Origin: Acidobacteriota bacterium
GTDB lineage: Bacteria; Acidobacteriota; Thermoanaerobaculia; UBA5066; Gp7-AA6
DNA length: 41,422 nt
NCBI GenBank assembly: GCA_003222385.1
Contig: QHVV01000084.1
Span: forward strand, 1-41,422
Direction of reading: 5' to 3'
The position numbers were made by a program, and so were the translations under genes. The first letter of the stretch is position 1; each line of letters opens with the position of its first letter. Shown piece after piece: positions 1 to 9,170 of the stretch. Under the pieces are notes generated by a model, which had not been told where the DNA came from, ran no database searches, and saw only the letters and a program-made list of their open reading frames with translations.

Positions 1-2
1 CA

Positions 3-1172
<1,170 letters not shown>

Positions 1173-1222
1173 AAAATATTTAAGGCGCGAATCGAAAAAC
1201 GTTTACTACCGACTCTCTTTGT

Positions 1223-1244
1223 CGGGGGACCTTGCGGTCCCCCG
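1223..1244 (+). other. Perfect hairpin in the 23S-5S spacer
   Basis: A 9-bp perfect stem CGGGGGACC (1223-1231) pairs with GGTCCCCCG (1236-1244) around a TTGC loop. It lies about 50 nt after 23S and 33 nt before 5S. It is not followed by a T run, so it is more likely a processing element or part of a pre-rRNA structure than a terminator. Confidence 0.6.
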
Positions 1245-1277
1245 AAACCCCCAGGTTGATCTTTGTAAACAAGTTTT

Positions 1278-1394
1278 CCCGGTGACTTTAGCGAGGGGGC
1301 CACACCCGTTCCCATTCCGAACACGGCAGTTAAGCCCTTCAGCCCCGATGGTACTTCGCGGTAGACCGCGTGGGAGAGTAGGACGTCGCCGGGG
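1278..1394 (+). rRNA. rrf: 5S ribosomal RNA
   Basis: About 117 nt with the terminal helix CCCGGTGAC (1278-1286) pairing with GTCGCCGGG (1385-1393). Conserved 5S blocks are CACCCGTTCCCATTCCGAAC, CGGCAGTTAAGCCC and the GATGGTACT loop E region, followed by GGGAGAGTAGGACGTCGCC. It sits downstream of 23S in the normal 23S-5S order. End positions follow the terminal stem and may be off by one or two bases. Confidence 0.96.
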
Positions 1395-1406
1395 AATTCA
1401 TTCTTG

Positions 1407-1440
1407 AAAATGCCCAGGACTCGTTCCTGGGCATTTTCTT
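1407..1440 (+). terminator. rRNA operon terminator
   Basis: A perfect 13-bp stem AAAATGCCCAGGA (1407-1419) pairs with TCCTGGGCATTTT (1425-1437) around CTCGT, ending in a T-rich tail. It lies 13 nt after 5S, the usual position of the rRNA operon intrinsic terminator. Confidence 0.93.
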
Positions 1441-1487
1441 TCCGGCCCGGCCCAAGACCACTCACTCCGTCCCCGGCTCTCTCGCGC

Positions 1488-1493
1488 TAGAAT
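1488..1493 (+). promoter_or_regulatory. Candidate -10 element upstream of first beta-helix gene
   Basis: TAGAAT in the context GCGCTAGAATTCCC lies 17 nt before the ATG at 1511. The same context precedes the paralog (GCGCTAGACT at 3691-3699). No convincing -35 is visible, so this is inferred from recurrence only. Confidence 0.3.
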
Positions 1494-1510
1494 TCCCGGC
1501 GCAAGCGATC

Positions 1511-3352
1511 ATGATCCGGACACGGACCTCCGACCTTTCGGTTGCCCTGGCGTTATCGGCAGTGGCGTCTTTCGCCGCGGCCGTCTGCGCCGCCAGCGTC
1601 GAGATCTACCCGGGTCCGGGCATAGACACTTACAAATCGAACCTATACACCGTCGAAGTCTTCAACGGCTCCAATTGGATCCCCGCGTACGTCTATGCGT
1701 TTGCCCGACTCGTGGTCTGCCATTGGCATCCCGGCACGAATCCGTCGGTCAATTTTCTCACGTTCGGGACGACCGGCCAGGTCCCCGTGCGAGTCACGAA
1801 AACAGGAGGGTCGATCACATCGATCGATGTGAGCCCGCACAGCAAGAACATTCCAGTTCAGCTCATCGGCGGCCAGGCCGTGCTCACGCTGAACCAGTGG
1901 AACAAGGTCTGGATCACGATAAACGGCGACGACGCGAACCCGCTGTTCATCTTCGCCGACCCGCCAAAGCCGGCGGTTCCTCCCGGCGCGAAATACGTCG
2001 GTCCCGGTATCCTGACCATCACCCAAAATAGCGGCCACTATCAGCCCACGAGCGGCGAGATTATTTACCTGGACGGCGGCGCCTTCGTCCGGGGAACCAT
2101 CGACGTCACCGGGACGCGCAACGTTCAGATCATGGGTCCGGGTGTGCTCTCCGGTGACCAGTGGAAAAGCGAGGACATCCTTCCCTTTCCGTACGATCTG
2201 CAGGTCCAGTTCTCGATGATCAAGGGAGACTTCACCGGGAACGCTGCCACCGTCAGCGGGATCACGATCCTGGACGGTCCAGGCAACGGAATCTGGGGCG
2301 CCGCCAACAGTGTCTCGAACGTCAAGATGCTGTCGCCGTGGTTCTATGGTACGGACGCGTTCCCGGCCGTCAGCCACATCGATAACACCTTCTGCTTTGC
2401 CGGGGACGAGGTTTTCATGCCCGCGTATGCCGGATTCCAGGGCGACAACATGACGATCACCTCGTGCTTTGCGGGCACGTCGAACAACACCGTCTTTGCG
2501 GGAGGCTGGTGGGGATTCGAGTCGATCAGGGGCTACAGCGCGCTGGTGGACGACGTCGACATCAAGACCTACAACAATGACGACTGGGTACCCTCGTCGC
2601 CGTTGCTCGCTTCCGCCTTCCAGATCTGGCTGGACAACAACAACCCGAGCTACGGGTATGCGAACCAGACCTACCAGAACATCCGCATCGAGGGGAGTGT
2701 CCCGGGGCCGTTGCTGTCGCTCAAGAACACGGTCTACCCGTTCGGGGGACCGAACGTATTCGACCCGCCGCTGGGCAATGCCTACAACATCGTTTTCAAG
2801 AACATCGCACTGGAGGGGACGCAGAAGTATCGAAGCCAGATCCTGGGCTGGGATGCGAACAACGGATTTCACAATATCGTGCTCGACAATTTCCGGTTTA
2901 ACGGAGTGGCAGTTAACCAGACCAACCTCGGTCAGTACTTCGATATCAACAGCTATGTGTCGGGCTTGACGTTCACTCCGACTCCGGGTCTGTTCACGTT
3001 GACTCCGTGCAGACTGATCGATACACGCCTGCCCGCAGGACTGTTCGGGGGTCCGGCTCTGGCGGCGGGCGCGAACCGCGTCTTCACGGTGGTCGGGCAG
3101 TGCGGGATCCCGGCGGGCGCGAAAGCGATCTCCTCCAACGCCACGGTTACTCAGCCGACCGCTCCGGGCTTCGTCGTTCTCTTTCCCGGCGGGACCGTTC
3201 CAGGCGTCTCGAATGTCAACTTTCGGACGGGTCAGACCCGAGCCAACAACGCGATCGTGCCCTTGAGCGCGGGCGGTACTCTCTCGGTCACCGACGGGCA
3301 GAGCTCCGGAACGACTCATTTCATCCTGGACGTGAACGGCTATTTCCAGTAA
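1511..3352 (+). CDS. Secreted parallel beta-helix (GH28/GH49-like) protein, paralog 1
   Basis: 613 residues. A signal peptide (about 1-28, ALSAVASFAAAVCAA) precedes a beta-sandwich-like domain (about 29-150) ending NPLFIFADPPKPAVPPG, a layout seen in GH49 dextranase-type enzymes. A right-handed beta-helix follows (about 155-485) with repeated short strands, for example IDVTGTRNVQIMGPGVLSGD, and acidic residues in SPWFYGTDAF and FCFAGDEVF at places where GH28/GH49 enzymes carry catalytic Asp. The C-terminal about 125 residues (LTPCRLIDTR ... THFILDVNGYFQ) form a module common at the ends of Acidobacterial and Actinobacterial secreted proteins. Enzymatic activity is not proven, and a structural or adhesive role is possible. 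No Shine-Dalgarno is evident before the ATG. Codon use is more AT-tolerant than in neighbouring genes. It has an equal-length tandem paralog at 3718. Confidence 0.8.
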   Translation: MIRTRTSDLSVALALSAVASFAAAVCAASVEIYPGPGIDTYKSNLYTVEVFNGSNWIPAYVYAFARLVVCHWHPGTNPSVNFLTFGTTGQVPVRVTKTGGSITSIDVSPHSKNIPVQLIGGQAVLTLNQWNKVWITINGDDANPLFIFADPPKPAVPPGAKYVGPGILTITQNSGHYQPTSGEIIYLDGGAFVRGTIDVTGTRNVQIMGPGVLSGDQWKSEDILPFPYDLQVQFSMIKGDFTGNAATVSGITILDGPGNGIWGAANSVSNVKMLSPWFYGTDAFPAVSHIDNTFCFAGDEVFMPAYAGFQGDNMTITSCFAGTSNNTVFAGGWWGFESIRGYSALVDDVDIKTYNNDDWVPSSPLLASAFQIWLDNNNPSYGYANQTYQNIRIEGSVPGPLLSLKNTVYPFGGPNVFDPPLGNAYNIVFKNIALEGTQKYRSQILGWDANNGFHNIVLDNFRFNGVAVNQTNLGQYFDINSYVSGLTFTPTPGLFTLTPCRLIDTRLPAGLFGGPALAAGANRVFTVVGQCGIPAGAKAISSNATVTQPTAPGFVVLFPGGTVPGVSNVNFRTGQTRANNAIVPLSAGGTLSVTDGQSSGTTHFILDVNGYFQ

Positions 3353-3717
3353 CAAAAGCGAAAGACATCGGTCGGACGCCGAGATCCGCCGCCTCTTGAT
3401 GTCCCCCGGCGCGGGAGGCGCGGCCAACGCCCCTGGAAACCGCCGCCCGAGTCGCGGGCCGCCGTCCTCGTCGGTCTTGCTTCCACGTTCGTCGCCTCGT
3501 ATCTCGCCCGCGCGTCCGGTCAGTGACGGCTCGAGGCGGCGCCATAGGAGAGCGGCGCTCGCGACCATGTCGAGCGCCGCCCCCGACCACACGAGGCCAG
3601 CCCTAAAGTAAGCTTCGGGCTCGTCCCGGAGCTCTTTTTTGGCCCTCTCGGCCAGCGTCTCTCCCGCTTCCCCAGAGTGTTTCGTTTCTGCGCTAGACTC
3701 GCCGAGCGGAGGCCACC
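3353..3717. other. Intergenic region between the two paralogs
   Basis: No gene with a recognisable product on either strand. The first bases after the stop (ACAAAAGCGA) repeat after the second paralog, which marks the 3' edge of the duplication. The minus strand about 3710-3530 reads openly with strongly GC-ending codons (LAERAKKELRDEPEAYFRAG, then VWSGAALDMVASAALLWRRL) but has no start or family match and then degenerates, so it may be a gene remnant. Confidence 0.4.
3694..3699 (+). promoter_or_regulatory. Candidate -10 element upstream of second beta-helix gene
   Basis: TAGACT in the context GCGCTAGACTCGCC lies 18 nt before the ATG at 3718, matching spacing and context of the element before the first paralog. 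No clear -35 is seen. Confidence 0.28.
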
Positions 3718-5559
3718 ATGGTCCTGGCGAGACGCTCCTCCGATATGTCGATTGTCCTGACGTTATCCGTCGCCGCTCTCTTCTCCGCTGCGATCTGCGC
3801 CGCCAGCGTCGAGGTCTACCCGGGTCCGGGCATAGACACTTACAAATCGAACCTATACACCGTCGAAGTTTTCAACGGCTCCAATTGGATCCCCGCGTAC
3901 GTCTACGGGTTCAGCCGTTCGAGTGTTACTTACTGGCATACCGGCACGAATCCCTCGGTCAACTTTCTGACCTTCGGGACGACCAGCCAGGTCCCCGTGC
4001 GAGTCACGAAAACAGGAGGTTCGATCACCTCGATCGACGTGAGCCCGCACAGCAAGAACATTCCGGTTCAGCTCATCGCCGGCCAGGCGGTTCTCACGTT
4101 GAACCAGTTGAACAAGGTCTGGATCACCGTCAACGGCGACGACGCGAACCCGCTGTTCATCTTCGCCGACCCGCCGAAGCCGCCGGTCCCCGCGGGCGCG
4201 ACGTATGTCGGCCCAGGCATCATGACCATCCCGCAAAACGGCGGCCACTATCAGCCCAGGAGCGGCGAGATCATTTACTTGGACGGCGGCGCGTGGGTCC
4301 GAGGAAACCTCGATGTGACCGGAACGAGCAACGTTCAATTGATGGGACCGGGCGTGCTGTCGGGCGAGCTCTGGACCAGCGAGAGCATCAGCGCCTACCC
4401 GTTCGACATCTGGGTCAAGTTCGCGATGGTCACCGGCGATTGGACCGGTGGCGACGCGGCGATCGTCAGCGGGGTCACCATCGTCGATGCGCCCGCGTAC
4501 AACTTCTTCGGCGGCGCCCACACTGTCTCGAACGTGAAGGTTCTGTCTCCCTGGTTCTATTCGACGGACGGTTTCCAGGGGGTCAGCCACGTCGACCAGC
4601 GCTTCATCTTCAACGGCGATAATGCGTTCGCGCCGGGCGCCGCGGGCGTGCAAAACGACAACCTCACTATCACCCATTGTTTCGGCGGCACCACGGAGAA
4701 CTCGGTGTTCACGGGGGGCTACTATGGGTTCGAGGCGGTGAAGGGCTACAGCGCGCTGGTGGATGACATCGACATCAAGACTTACTTGAGCGATGCGGGA
4801 GGGCCTCCGCTTCTCGCGTCCGTCTTTCAGGTCTATGTCGACAACAACGACCCGAACGCCGGCTATTCGAATCAGACATATCAGAACATTCGAATCGAGG
4901 GCAATGTCTCCACGCCCCTGCTGGAGCTGAAGAACACCGTCTACCCTTGGGGCGGGTCGTTAGCGGTCAATCCGCCTCTCGGCAACAGCTACAACTTCGT
5001 CTTCAGGAATATCAGCCTCGAGGGGACGCAGAAGTACCTGAGCCAGATCAAGGGCTGGGACGCGAGCAACGGCTTTCACAATGTCGTACTCGACAATTTC
5101 CGATTTAACGGAGTGGTAGTTACCCAGGCCAACCTCAGTCAGTACTTCGATGTCAACAGCTATGTGTCGGAGCTCTCGTTCACTCCGATTCCGGGTCTGT
5201 ACACGTTGACTCCGTGCAGACTGATCGATACGCGCTTGCCCGCGGGACAGTTCGGGGCCCCCGCTCTTGCGGCGGGCGCGAACCGTGTCTTCACGGTGGT
5301 CGGGCAGTGCGGGATCCCGGCGGGAGCGAAAGCGATCTCCTCCAACGTCACGATCACTCAGCCGACCGCTCCGGGACACGTCATCCTCTTCCCCGGCGGG
5401 ATTGTTCCAGGCGTCTCGAATCTCAACTTCCGGGCAGGTCAGACCCGAGCCAATAACGCGATCGTGCCCTTGAGTGCGACCGGTAGCGTCTCGGTCACCG
5501 ACGGACAGAGCTCCGGAACGACCCATTTCATCCTGGACGTGAACGGCTATTTCCAGTAA
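3718..5559 (+). CDS. Secreted parallel beta-helix (GH28/GH49-like) protein, paralog 2
   Basis: 613 residues, exactly as long as its upstream paralog and of the same architecture: signal peptide (about 1-28), N-terminal beta-sandwich-like domain, beta-helix, and the C-terminal LTPCRLIDTR ... DVNGYFQ module. DNA identity is very high in the segment encoding residues about 29-62 and in the last 130 codons, while the middle of the helix diverges (for example FDIWVKFAMVTGDWTGGDAA against the shorter FTGN loop upstream). This fits duplication plus gene conversion at the ends and divergence of the putative ligand face. Candidate acidic residues are in SPWFYSTDGF and FIFNGDNAF. Unlike the first copy it has a good ribosome site, GGAGG six bases before ATG 3718. 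Substrate unknown. Confidence 0.8.
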   Translation: MVLARRSSDMSIVLTLSVAALFSAAICAASVEVYPGPGIDTYKSNLYTVEVFNGSNWIPAYVYGFSRSSVTYWHTGTNPSVNFLTFGTTSQVPVRVTKTGGSITSIDVSPHSKNIPVQLIAGQAVLTLNQLNKVWITVNGDDANPLFIFADPPKPPVPAGATYVGPGIMTIPQNGGHYQPRSGEIIYLDGGAWVRGNLDVTGTSNVQLMGPGVLSGELWTSESISAYPFDIWVKFAMVTGDWTGGDAAIVSGVTIVDAPAYNFFGGAHTVSNVKVLSPWFYSTDGFQGVSHVDQRFIFNGDNAFAPGAAGVQNDNLTITHCFGGTTENSVFTGGYYGFEAVKGYSALVDDIDIKTYLSDAGGPPLLASVFQVYVDNNDPNAGYSNQTYQNIRIEGNVSTPLLELKNTVYPWGGSLAVNPPLGNSYNFVFRNISLEGTQKYLSQIKGWDASNGFHNVVLDNFRFNGVVVTQANLSQYFDVNSYVSELSFTPIPGLYTLTPCRLIDTRLPAGQFGAPALAAGANRVFTVVGQCGIPAGAKAISSNVTITQPTAPGHVILFPGGIVPGVSNLNFRAGQTRANNAIVPLSATGSVSVTDGQSSGTTHFILDVNGYFQ

Positions 5560-5599
5560 CAAAAGCGAGAGACGCGCCGGTTCTCGCCGTTGGAAATCG

Positions 5600-5713
5600 C
5601 CGAATTGAGAGGAGCGTAAGAGGGCACAGCCTTCCGATCTCGGCAGTTGAGCCTTCAGCCCTCCAGCGTGCTTCGCGGTCGACCCCGCGAGAGAGAAGGG
5701 CCTCGCCGCGGAA
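5600..5713 (+). pseudogene. Degenerate second 5S rRNA copy
   Basis: This stretch aligns with the intact 5S gene at 1278-1394: TTCCGATCTCGGCAGTTGAG against TTCCGAACACGGCAGTTAAG, GCTTCGCGGTCGACCCCGCG against ACTTCGCGGTAGACCGCGTG, and CCTCGCCGCGGAATT against CGTCGCCGGGGAATT. The 5' third is shortened and scrambled, with a deletion near ACACCCGTTCCCATT, so the terminal helix and loop A cannot form. No 16S or 23S sequence precedes it. The left boundary is approximate. Confidence 0.82.
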
Positions 5714-5720
5714 TTTGCTG

Positions 5721-5748
5721 AGACCTTCGAGAAAGCGAGGGTCTTTTT
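5721..5748 (+). terminator. Intrinsic terminator after the 5S pseudogene
   Basis: A 9-bp stem AGACCTTCG (5721-5729) pairs with CGAGGGTCT (5736-5744), with one G-T pair and loop AGAAAG, followed by TTTT. It sits 8 nt after the 5S-like sequence, as the true rRNA terminator sits after 5S, although the stem sequence is unrelated. Confidence 0.75.
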
Positions 5749-5880
5749 GCGTGTCGAGCCGGCCGCCGATCGATTACCATTTTTCCTCTGAATCACTTAG
5801 ACGGCCCCGCGGCCGCTCGCTCGCGCCCGCAGATTTCGGCGCCAGCCGCCGGCCGGAAAAGCGTTTTCCGGCTGTTTGCA

Positions 5881-7653
5881 TTGAGGCCAGAATCCCGGGG
5901 CGCCGTCATCGTGGGCCTCGCCTTTTCCTTTGTCGCGTCGGTTTACCTCGTCCGAGCGCTCCGTCCCGCCCTGCTGATCGACCCGGACCCGCGGTGGGCG
6001 GCTCCTAGACTCGCTCTCTGGCTCCTCCTCCTTTCGGTTTCGGCCGGCGTGGGCGGCCTGGCCGCCGCTCTCTACCGGCTCTGGAGCCGTTCGCGTCTCG
6101 CGGCCGGTTCCCTTCTGCCGTTTCCGGCGAGCCCGACGTCGACGGCGGCGATCGCCGTCGGCGCGGTGGCGGTCGGCATCTTCCTTCGCGTGGCGTTCGT
6201 CAGCCACCTGTCGCTTCCCTTCACGGACGACGAGGTCACGCTGATCACGCCGGCCTTCGCGCTGACCGGTACCCTGCGCGATTTCGCGAACTCCATCCGC
6301 GGGGTTCCCTACGGCGCCGTCCATCCCCACGAAATGATGGGCGTCCTCTACCTCTATCTCCTGCGCGGATCGCTCGCGGCCTTCGGGCCGACGGTCGTCG
6401 GCCTGCGGGCGATCTCGGTCCTCGGGGGGATCGTGTCGCTCTGTACCGGCGCGGCTCTGGGGCGCGCGCTCCTTCCCCGCGGCGGCGCCGCGCTCACCGG
6501 ACTGATCCTCGCCGGGCTGCGGTGGCATCTGATCCTCTCCCTGCGGGGATGGCACGCCATCGTGCTCGCAGTCCTCGGGGACGTCGCGGCGCTCCTCGCG
6601 CTTCACGCCCGGCGCAGCGGCCGGCTGTCGGTGGCGTTCGCGAGCGGCCTGGTGGCGGGCCTCTCGACCCACTTCTATTTTTCGGGCTGGATCGTCGCCG
6701 CGGCGCTCGGTCTCTTCCTCGCCTGGCCGGCGGAGACTCCCTCGGCGCCTCGCTCGCGCCTTCGGGGGGTAGCCGTCTTCGGCGTCGGGGCTCTGATCGC
6801 GGTCGCTCCCCTGTTTCTTTTTCGCGAACGAAGAACGCAGTCTCTCTTCGACCGCGTGTCCTTCGAGAGCGTCCTGGTCGAGATGCGGCACGCGCGGTCC
6901 CCGATGCCCCTCTTCTCCGCGGCAGCAAAGGCGTTGCCCTCTCCCTGGTTCGTTCCCGATCCCGAGCCGATCAACGATCTGCCGGGCCGCTCTCGCCTCG
7001 GCTGGATCGTTGGGATTCCTTTCGCGCTCGCGCTCGGCCGCTCGCTTCTCTTCCCGCGCCAGGATCTGTCGGCGCTTCTCCTGTCGCAGGGACTGGCCGC
7101 CTTTGCCGCCGCGGTCGCGAGCGGCGAGGGGAGAAACCCGCACGGTCAGCGCTTCGGCTACCTGACGACTCTGACGGCGGTCGCCGCGGCGGCGGGGGTT
7201 CTCCAGATCCTGTCCTCGGCGCCGACTCGAAAACGACGACTCGGCGCGGTCGCCGCGGTCGGGCTCCTCGCGGTCAGCGGCGCTCTGGCCGCGCGCGATG
7301 CTTTCGTCGTGTGGCCTTCGCAACCGGCGACGTTCGACGGATATGGCGGCCAGGACTGGCTGAACGGGCTCGCAGCCGCTCGCTGGGAAAGATACGGCCG
7401 CGTGGAGGTGCCCGAAGCTCTCCTCCGCGTCCGGCTCTCGGTGGATCCGGTCCGCCGCTACCGATTGGATCCGTATGGATCTCTTCCGCGGCTTCCGGAG
7501 CCGCAACGGGAGCCGACGCGCGGTCAGAGCTTCCGGATCGTGCCTGCGGGGACGACTCCGGGTCCCCGCGAACGCGTCGTCGAGCGCGTGCGTGACGGCT
7601 GGGGCCGCGAATGGAGCACGGTTCTCGGGCGGCGGTCGCCAACTCTCCGATGA
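5881..7653 (+). CDS. GT-C family membrane glycosyltransferase (GT39/ArnT-like)
   Basis: 590 residues, polytopic, with many hydrophobic segments starting at VIVGLAFSFVASVYLV. After an early membrane segment comes LPFTDDEVTLI, the acidic pair in the first large extracytoplasmic loop typical of GT39/PMT/ArnT-type enzymes, which transfer sugars from polyprenyl-phosphate donors. A soluble C-terminal part follows (about 470-590). The start is TTG at 5881 without a clear ribosome site; GTG 5911 (VGLAFSF) is an alternative. Its stop is inside ATGA shared with the next gene, so the two are probably translationally coupled. Donor and acceptor cannot be told from sequence. Confidence 0.8.
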   Translation: MRPESRGAVIVGLAFSFVASVYLVRALRPALLIDPDPRWAAPRLALWLLLLSVSAGVGGLAAALYRLWSRSRLAAGSLLPFPASPTSTAAIAVGAVAVGIFLRVAFVSHLSLPFTDDEVTLITPAFALTGTLRDFANSIRGVPYGAVHPHEMMGVLYLYLLRGSLAAFGPTVVGLRAISVLGGIVSLCTGAALGRALLPRGGAALTGLILAGLRWHLILSLRGWHAIVLAVLGDVAALLALHARRSGRLSVAFASGLVAGLSTHFYFSGWIVAAALGLFLAWPAETPSAPRSRLRGVAVFGVGALIAVAPLFLFRERRTQSLFDRVSFESVLVEMRHARSPMPLFSAAAKALPSPWFVPDPEPINDLPGRSRLGWIVGIPFALALGRSLLFPRQDLSALLLSQGLAAFAAAVASGEGRNPHGQRFGYLTTLTAVAAAAGVLQILSSAPTRKRRLGAVAAVGLLAVSGALAARDAFVVWPSQPATFDGYGGQDWLNGLAAARWERYGRVEVPEALLRVRLSVDPVRRYRLDPYGSLPRLPEPQREPTRGQSFRIVPAGTTPGPRERVVERVRDGWGREWSTVLGRRSPTLR

Positions 7654-9170
7654 ACCCGATGAGTTCGGTGATGACGGTCCGACGGCGACTCCCTGGTCCG
7701 CTGTCGGTCGCCGTTCTCTTTCTCGCCTACGCGCTCGTTCTCTTCCACCACACGTCCTTTTCCGCGGGCGGCTCCGACAGCTCGGGCTACGTCAACGGGG
7801 CACGACTGCTCGCCCACGGTCGCGCGCACGAGCCGATCCGCGGTCTCGCGCGCCTCGGCCTCTCTTCCGACTTCGCTGCCGTGTTCACGCCGCTCGGATA
7901 CACGGCAGCCCGGCAGCCGGGCGCGATGGTGCCCAGCTATCCGCCGGGACTCCCGCTCCACATGGCGCTTGCTTCCCTGCTGGCGGGCTGGAACTCGGGA
8001 CCCTTCCTGGTGAGCCCGATCGCCGGGCTCGCCTGCCTCGCGCTCCTGTACCTGCTGGGTCGCGAGCTCCAATTGCCCCCTCTGCTGGCGCTCGCCGGGT
8101 GCGCTCTCCTCGCGTTCGCTCCGACTTTCGTCTTCCAGACACTCCAGCCCATGAGCGACGCGCTCGCGACCGCCTGGGCGCTCGCCGCCGTGCTCGCCGC
8201 GTATCGCGCGCGCGGCGGGAGCGCGCTCTGGGCCGCCGCCGCCGGCGCGGCGTTCGGACTCGGGGTGCTCGTGCGCCCGACGAACGTGCTCGTTCTCTTT
8301 CCGCTCCTGCTCGCGCTTCCTCCGCGCGCCCGGAGCTGGCTCTCCTTCGCCGCCGGCGGGGTCCCGTTCGCGGTGTTCCATTTCCTGTACTCCGCCGCGG
8401 CCTTCGGAAGTCCCTGGACGACCGGCTATCGCTCGCTCTTGTCGGAGGGGATGGCCTTGCGGAACTTTCCCGCCCGCGCGCGCCACTACGGGTACTGGAT
8501 AGCCCGGCTCTCTTCGCCGCTCGTTCCGATCGGCTGGCTGACCGTCGCCGCGGACCGCCGCGCGCCCCTTCGCGACCGGGCGGTTCTCCTCTCGTGGTTC
8601 GCGGCGTTTTTTCTCTTCTACTCCTTCTATGAGACGTACGACGCGTGGTGGTACACGCGCTTTCTGCTCCCCGCTTTTCCGGCGCTGATCCTGGGAGCCC
8701 TGGTCGCCGCGCGCGACTTCGTCATCAGTCGCGGATCGTGGGCCGGGCGGTGGAGAATGGCTTTCGCCGGCGCCCTCGTCGTGGCCGCCCTCGCCTTCGA
8801 GGTCCTTTTCGTCGCCGGAGAACGGGTCCACAAGTTCTCCAAAGGGGAGCGGATCTATCCGGAGGCCTGCGCGGTCGCGCGGAGGCGGGTGCCGTCACAG
8901 GGCATCGTGGTTTCGATGCAGATGAGCGGGGCGCTGCACTACTACACCGACGCGACTTACGCGATGTGGAACTGGCTCCTTCCCGAGCGGTTCGAACAGC
9001 TCCGGGTCTCGACGGAGAGCCGCGGATTCCGCTGGTACGCTCTTCTCGCCCCGTTCGAGACGGAGTACGTCCGGCAGAACCTCCCCGGGAAATGGCGGGA
9101 GATCGAGCGGGTCGGCGACGTCGTCCTGTGGGAGCTCCCGCCTTCCTGGCCGGGCCGTCCGGATTCCTAG
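7650..9170 (+). CDS. GT-C family membrane glycosyltransferase
   Basis: 506 residues from ATG 7650, which overlaps the upstream TGA as ATGA; this is preferred over the GTG-type extension to 7611. The protein is polytopic. The first loop contains GGSDSSGYVNGARLLAHGR, with an Asp placed as in GT-C enzymes, and YPPGLPLHMALASLL, a feature of ArnT-like/DUF2029-type mannosyltransferase relatives. The region FLLPAFPALILGAL is another membrane segment. The C-terminal 110 residues (after VAGERVHKFSKGERIYPEAC) are soluble. It likely acts with the preceding glycosyltransferase on a cell-surface glycan or lipid. Its stop overlaps by two bases the stop of the methyltransferase gene on the other strand. Confidence 0.78.
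   Translation: MNPMSSVMTVRRRLPGPLSVAVLFLAYALVLFHHTSFSAGGSDSSGYVNGARLLAHGRAHEPIRGLARLGLSSDFAAVFTPLGYTAARQPGAMVPSYPPGLPLHMALASLLAGWNSGPFLVSPIAGLACLALLYLLGRELQLPPLLALAGCALLAFAPTFVFQTLQPMSDALATAWALAAVLAAYRARGGSALWAAAAGAAFGLGVLVRPTNVLVLFPLLLALPPRARSWLSFAAGGVPFAVFHFLYSAAAFGSPWTTGYRSLLSEGMALRNFPARARHYGYWIARLSSPLVPIGWLTVAADRRAPLRDRAVLLSWFAAFFLFYSFYETYDAWWYTRFLLPAFPALILGALVAARDFVISRGSWAGRWRMAFAGALVVAALAFEVLFVAGERVHKFSKGERIYPEACAVARRRVPSQGIVVSMQMSGALHYYTDATYAMWNWLLPERFEQLRVSTESRGFRWYALLAPFETEYVRQNLPGKWREIERVGDVVLWELPPSWPGRPDS

Noticed and set aside
1223-1244. Hairpin as a terminator between 23S and 5S
   Set aside because: No T-run follows and 5S lies just downstream; termination here would prevent 5S synthesis.
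1643-3592. Long minus-strand frame of about 650 codons opposite the first beta-helix gene
   Set aside because: It is the antisense of a clear secreted protein gene; its product is Arg/Val/Asp-rich with no motif, as expected for shadow frames in GC-rich DNA.
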